Origin: Eublepharis macularius
Lineage: Eukaryota; Chordata; Lepidosauria; Squamata; Eublepharidae
Direction of reading: 5' to 3'
Length of the DNA: 64,000 nt
Assembly (NCBI RefSeq): GCF_028583425.1
Contig: NC_072795.1
Coordinates: forward strand, 11,245,001 to 11,309,000
The notes under the pieces are model-generated. The model worked only from the letters and a program-made list of their open reading frames with translations. It was not told the DNA's origin and ran no database searches. The position numbers and the translations under genes are program-made. Below, piece after piece: positions 63,490 to 64,000 of the stretch. Each line of letters opens with the position of its first letter. Position 1 is the stretch's first letter.

Positions 63490-64000
63490 GAAAATGAAAA
63501 TAGAATTCATTGCCAGAGGACATAACAATGGCCACAGGCATAGATGCCTTTAAAAGAGCCTTAGAGCCAAGCTACAAGTGACGCCTGACACAGGTTGGAC
63601 ACTTGTCAGCTTCCCTCAAGTTTTGATGGGAAATGTAGGCGTCCTGGTCTTGCGGCTGTAATGGAGAGCCAAGCTGTAAAACCAGGACGCCTACATTTCC
63701 CATCAAAACTTGAGGGAAGCTGACAAGTGTCCAACCTGTGTCAGGCATCACTTGTAGCTTGGCTCTCAGATAGAGTCATGGAGGAGAGGTCTAACAGTGA
63801 AGACTAGACATGGTGACTAAGGGGAACCTCCATGTTCAGAGGCAGTAAACTTCTGCATGCCAGTGCCAGGAGGCAACCCCAGGGGAAGGCCTCAGCCTCT
63901 GTGCCCTGTGGTTGGCCCTTCATAGTAACTGGTTGGCTGCCATGTGAGACAGGACATTGGACTAGATGGACCACTAGACTGATCCAGCAAGGCTTATATA
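63490..64000 (+). repeat. Dispersed GTGGAATTCAC-type repeat, interrupted by a MITE
   Basis: AGAATTCATTGCCAGAGG and GATGCCTTTAAAAGAGCC precede the MITE at 63564. AACCTCCATGTTCAGAGGC and GACTAGATGGACCACTAGAC follow it, running to the window end. Relatives are at 8900, 13130 and 58855. Confidence 0.65.
63564..63765. mobile_element. Harbinger-like foldback MITE, 202 bp
   Basis: GAGCCAAGCTACAAGTGACG to CACTTGTAGCTTGGCTC. TTA precedes and TCA follows, so the 3-bp duplication has one mismatch. It splits the repeat at 63490. Confidence 0.85.

Noticed and set aside
55503-64000. VWA5B2 exon 5 and beyond
   Set aside because: I searched by eye for the next conserved block (ESPSHALRAD-like, then a LHPSEPH block) and found none; all frames here fall in repeats or lack splice context.
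1-64000. CRISPR array or bacterial operon
   Set aside because: No short regularly spaced direct repeats with unique spacers and no bacterial gene organisation; the DNA is clearly vertebrate.

Overview
The window is nuclear DNA from a squamate reptile, most likely a lizard. Evidence: Bov-B (RTE) LINE 3' ends, SINEs with 5S-rRNA heads and Bov-B-like tails, several tRNA-headed squamate-type SINEs, and a dense load of short non-autonomous DNA transposons. No bacterial-style genes, operons or CRISPR arrays are present. Most open frames over 60 codons are chance frames in repeats.

The one host protein gene I can recognise is the 5' part of VWA5B2 (von Willebrand factor A domain-containing 5B2) on the + strand. 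Four coding exons lie at 49237-49375, 50404-50565, 53129-53348 and 55348-55502. They join in frame with consistent phases and encode about 225 N-terminal residues (the VIT domain and following linker). No later exon was found, so intron 4 probably runs past the window end. A possible untranslated first exon ends at a GTAAGC donor near 28874. A second regulatory region is an orphan CpG island at about 10.1-10.6 kb, with NRF1-, CCAAT- and E2F/CDE-CHR-like sites and no gene I could assign to it.

The RNA genes are two identical, apparently intact 5S rRNA genes at 15709-15829 and 17475-17595. Each sits in a duplicated block of about 0.8-1 kb. A degenerate 5S-like stretch lies between them at about 16091-16190.

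The rest is repeats. hAT-type MITEs with 8-bp target duplications fall into at least five families (ends TAGGGTTGCC, CAGGGCTTTTTTTC, CAGGGGTCATTT, TAGAGGTGGGCACG and a GC-rich CACTGCCGGCGC type). Foldback, Harbinger-like MITEs with 3-bp target duplications include seven copies of one nearly fully palindromic 202/234-bp family. There is a non-autonomous Helitron with 105-bp internal repeats, short palindromes with GTGCAATCC ends, Bov-B, CR1/L2-like and Penelope-like LINE pieces, and SINEs. Nested insertions are frequent and let relative ages be read. The most notable regions are the 5S pair, the hAT MITE 33 bp upstream of VWA5B2 exon 2, the Helitron, and two small Penelope-like insertions with 15-bp target duplications and hammerhead-ribozyme-like cores.
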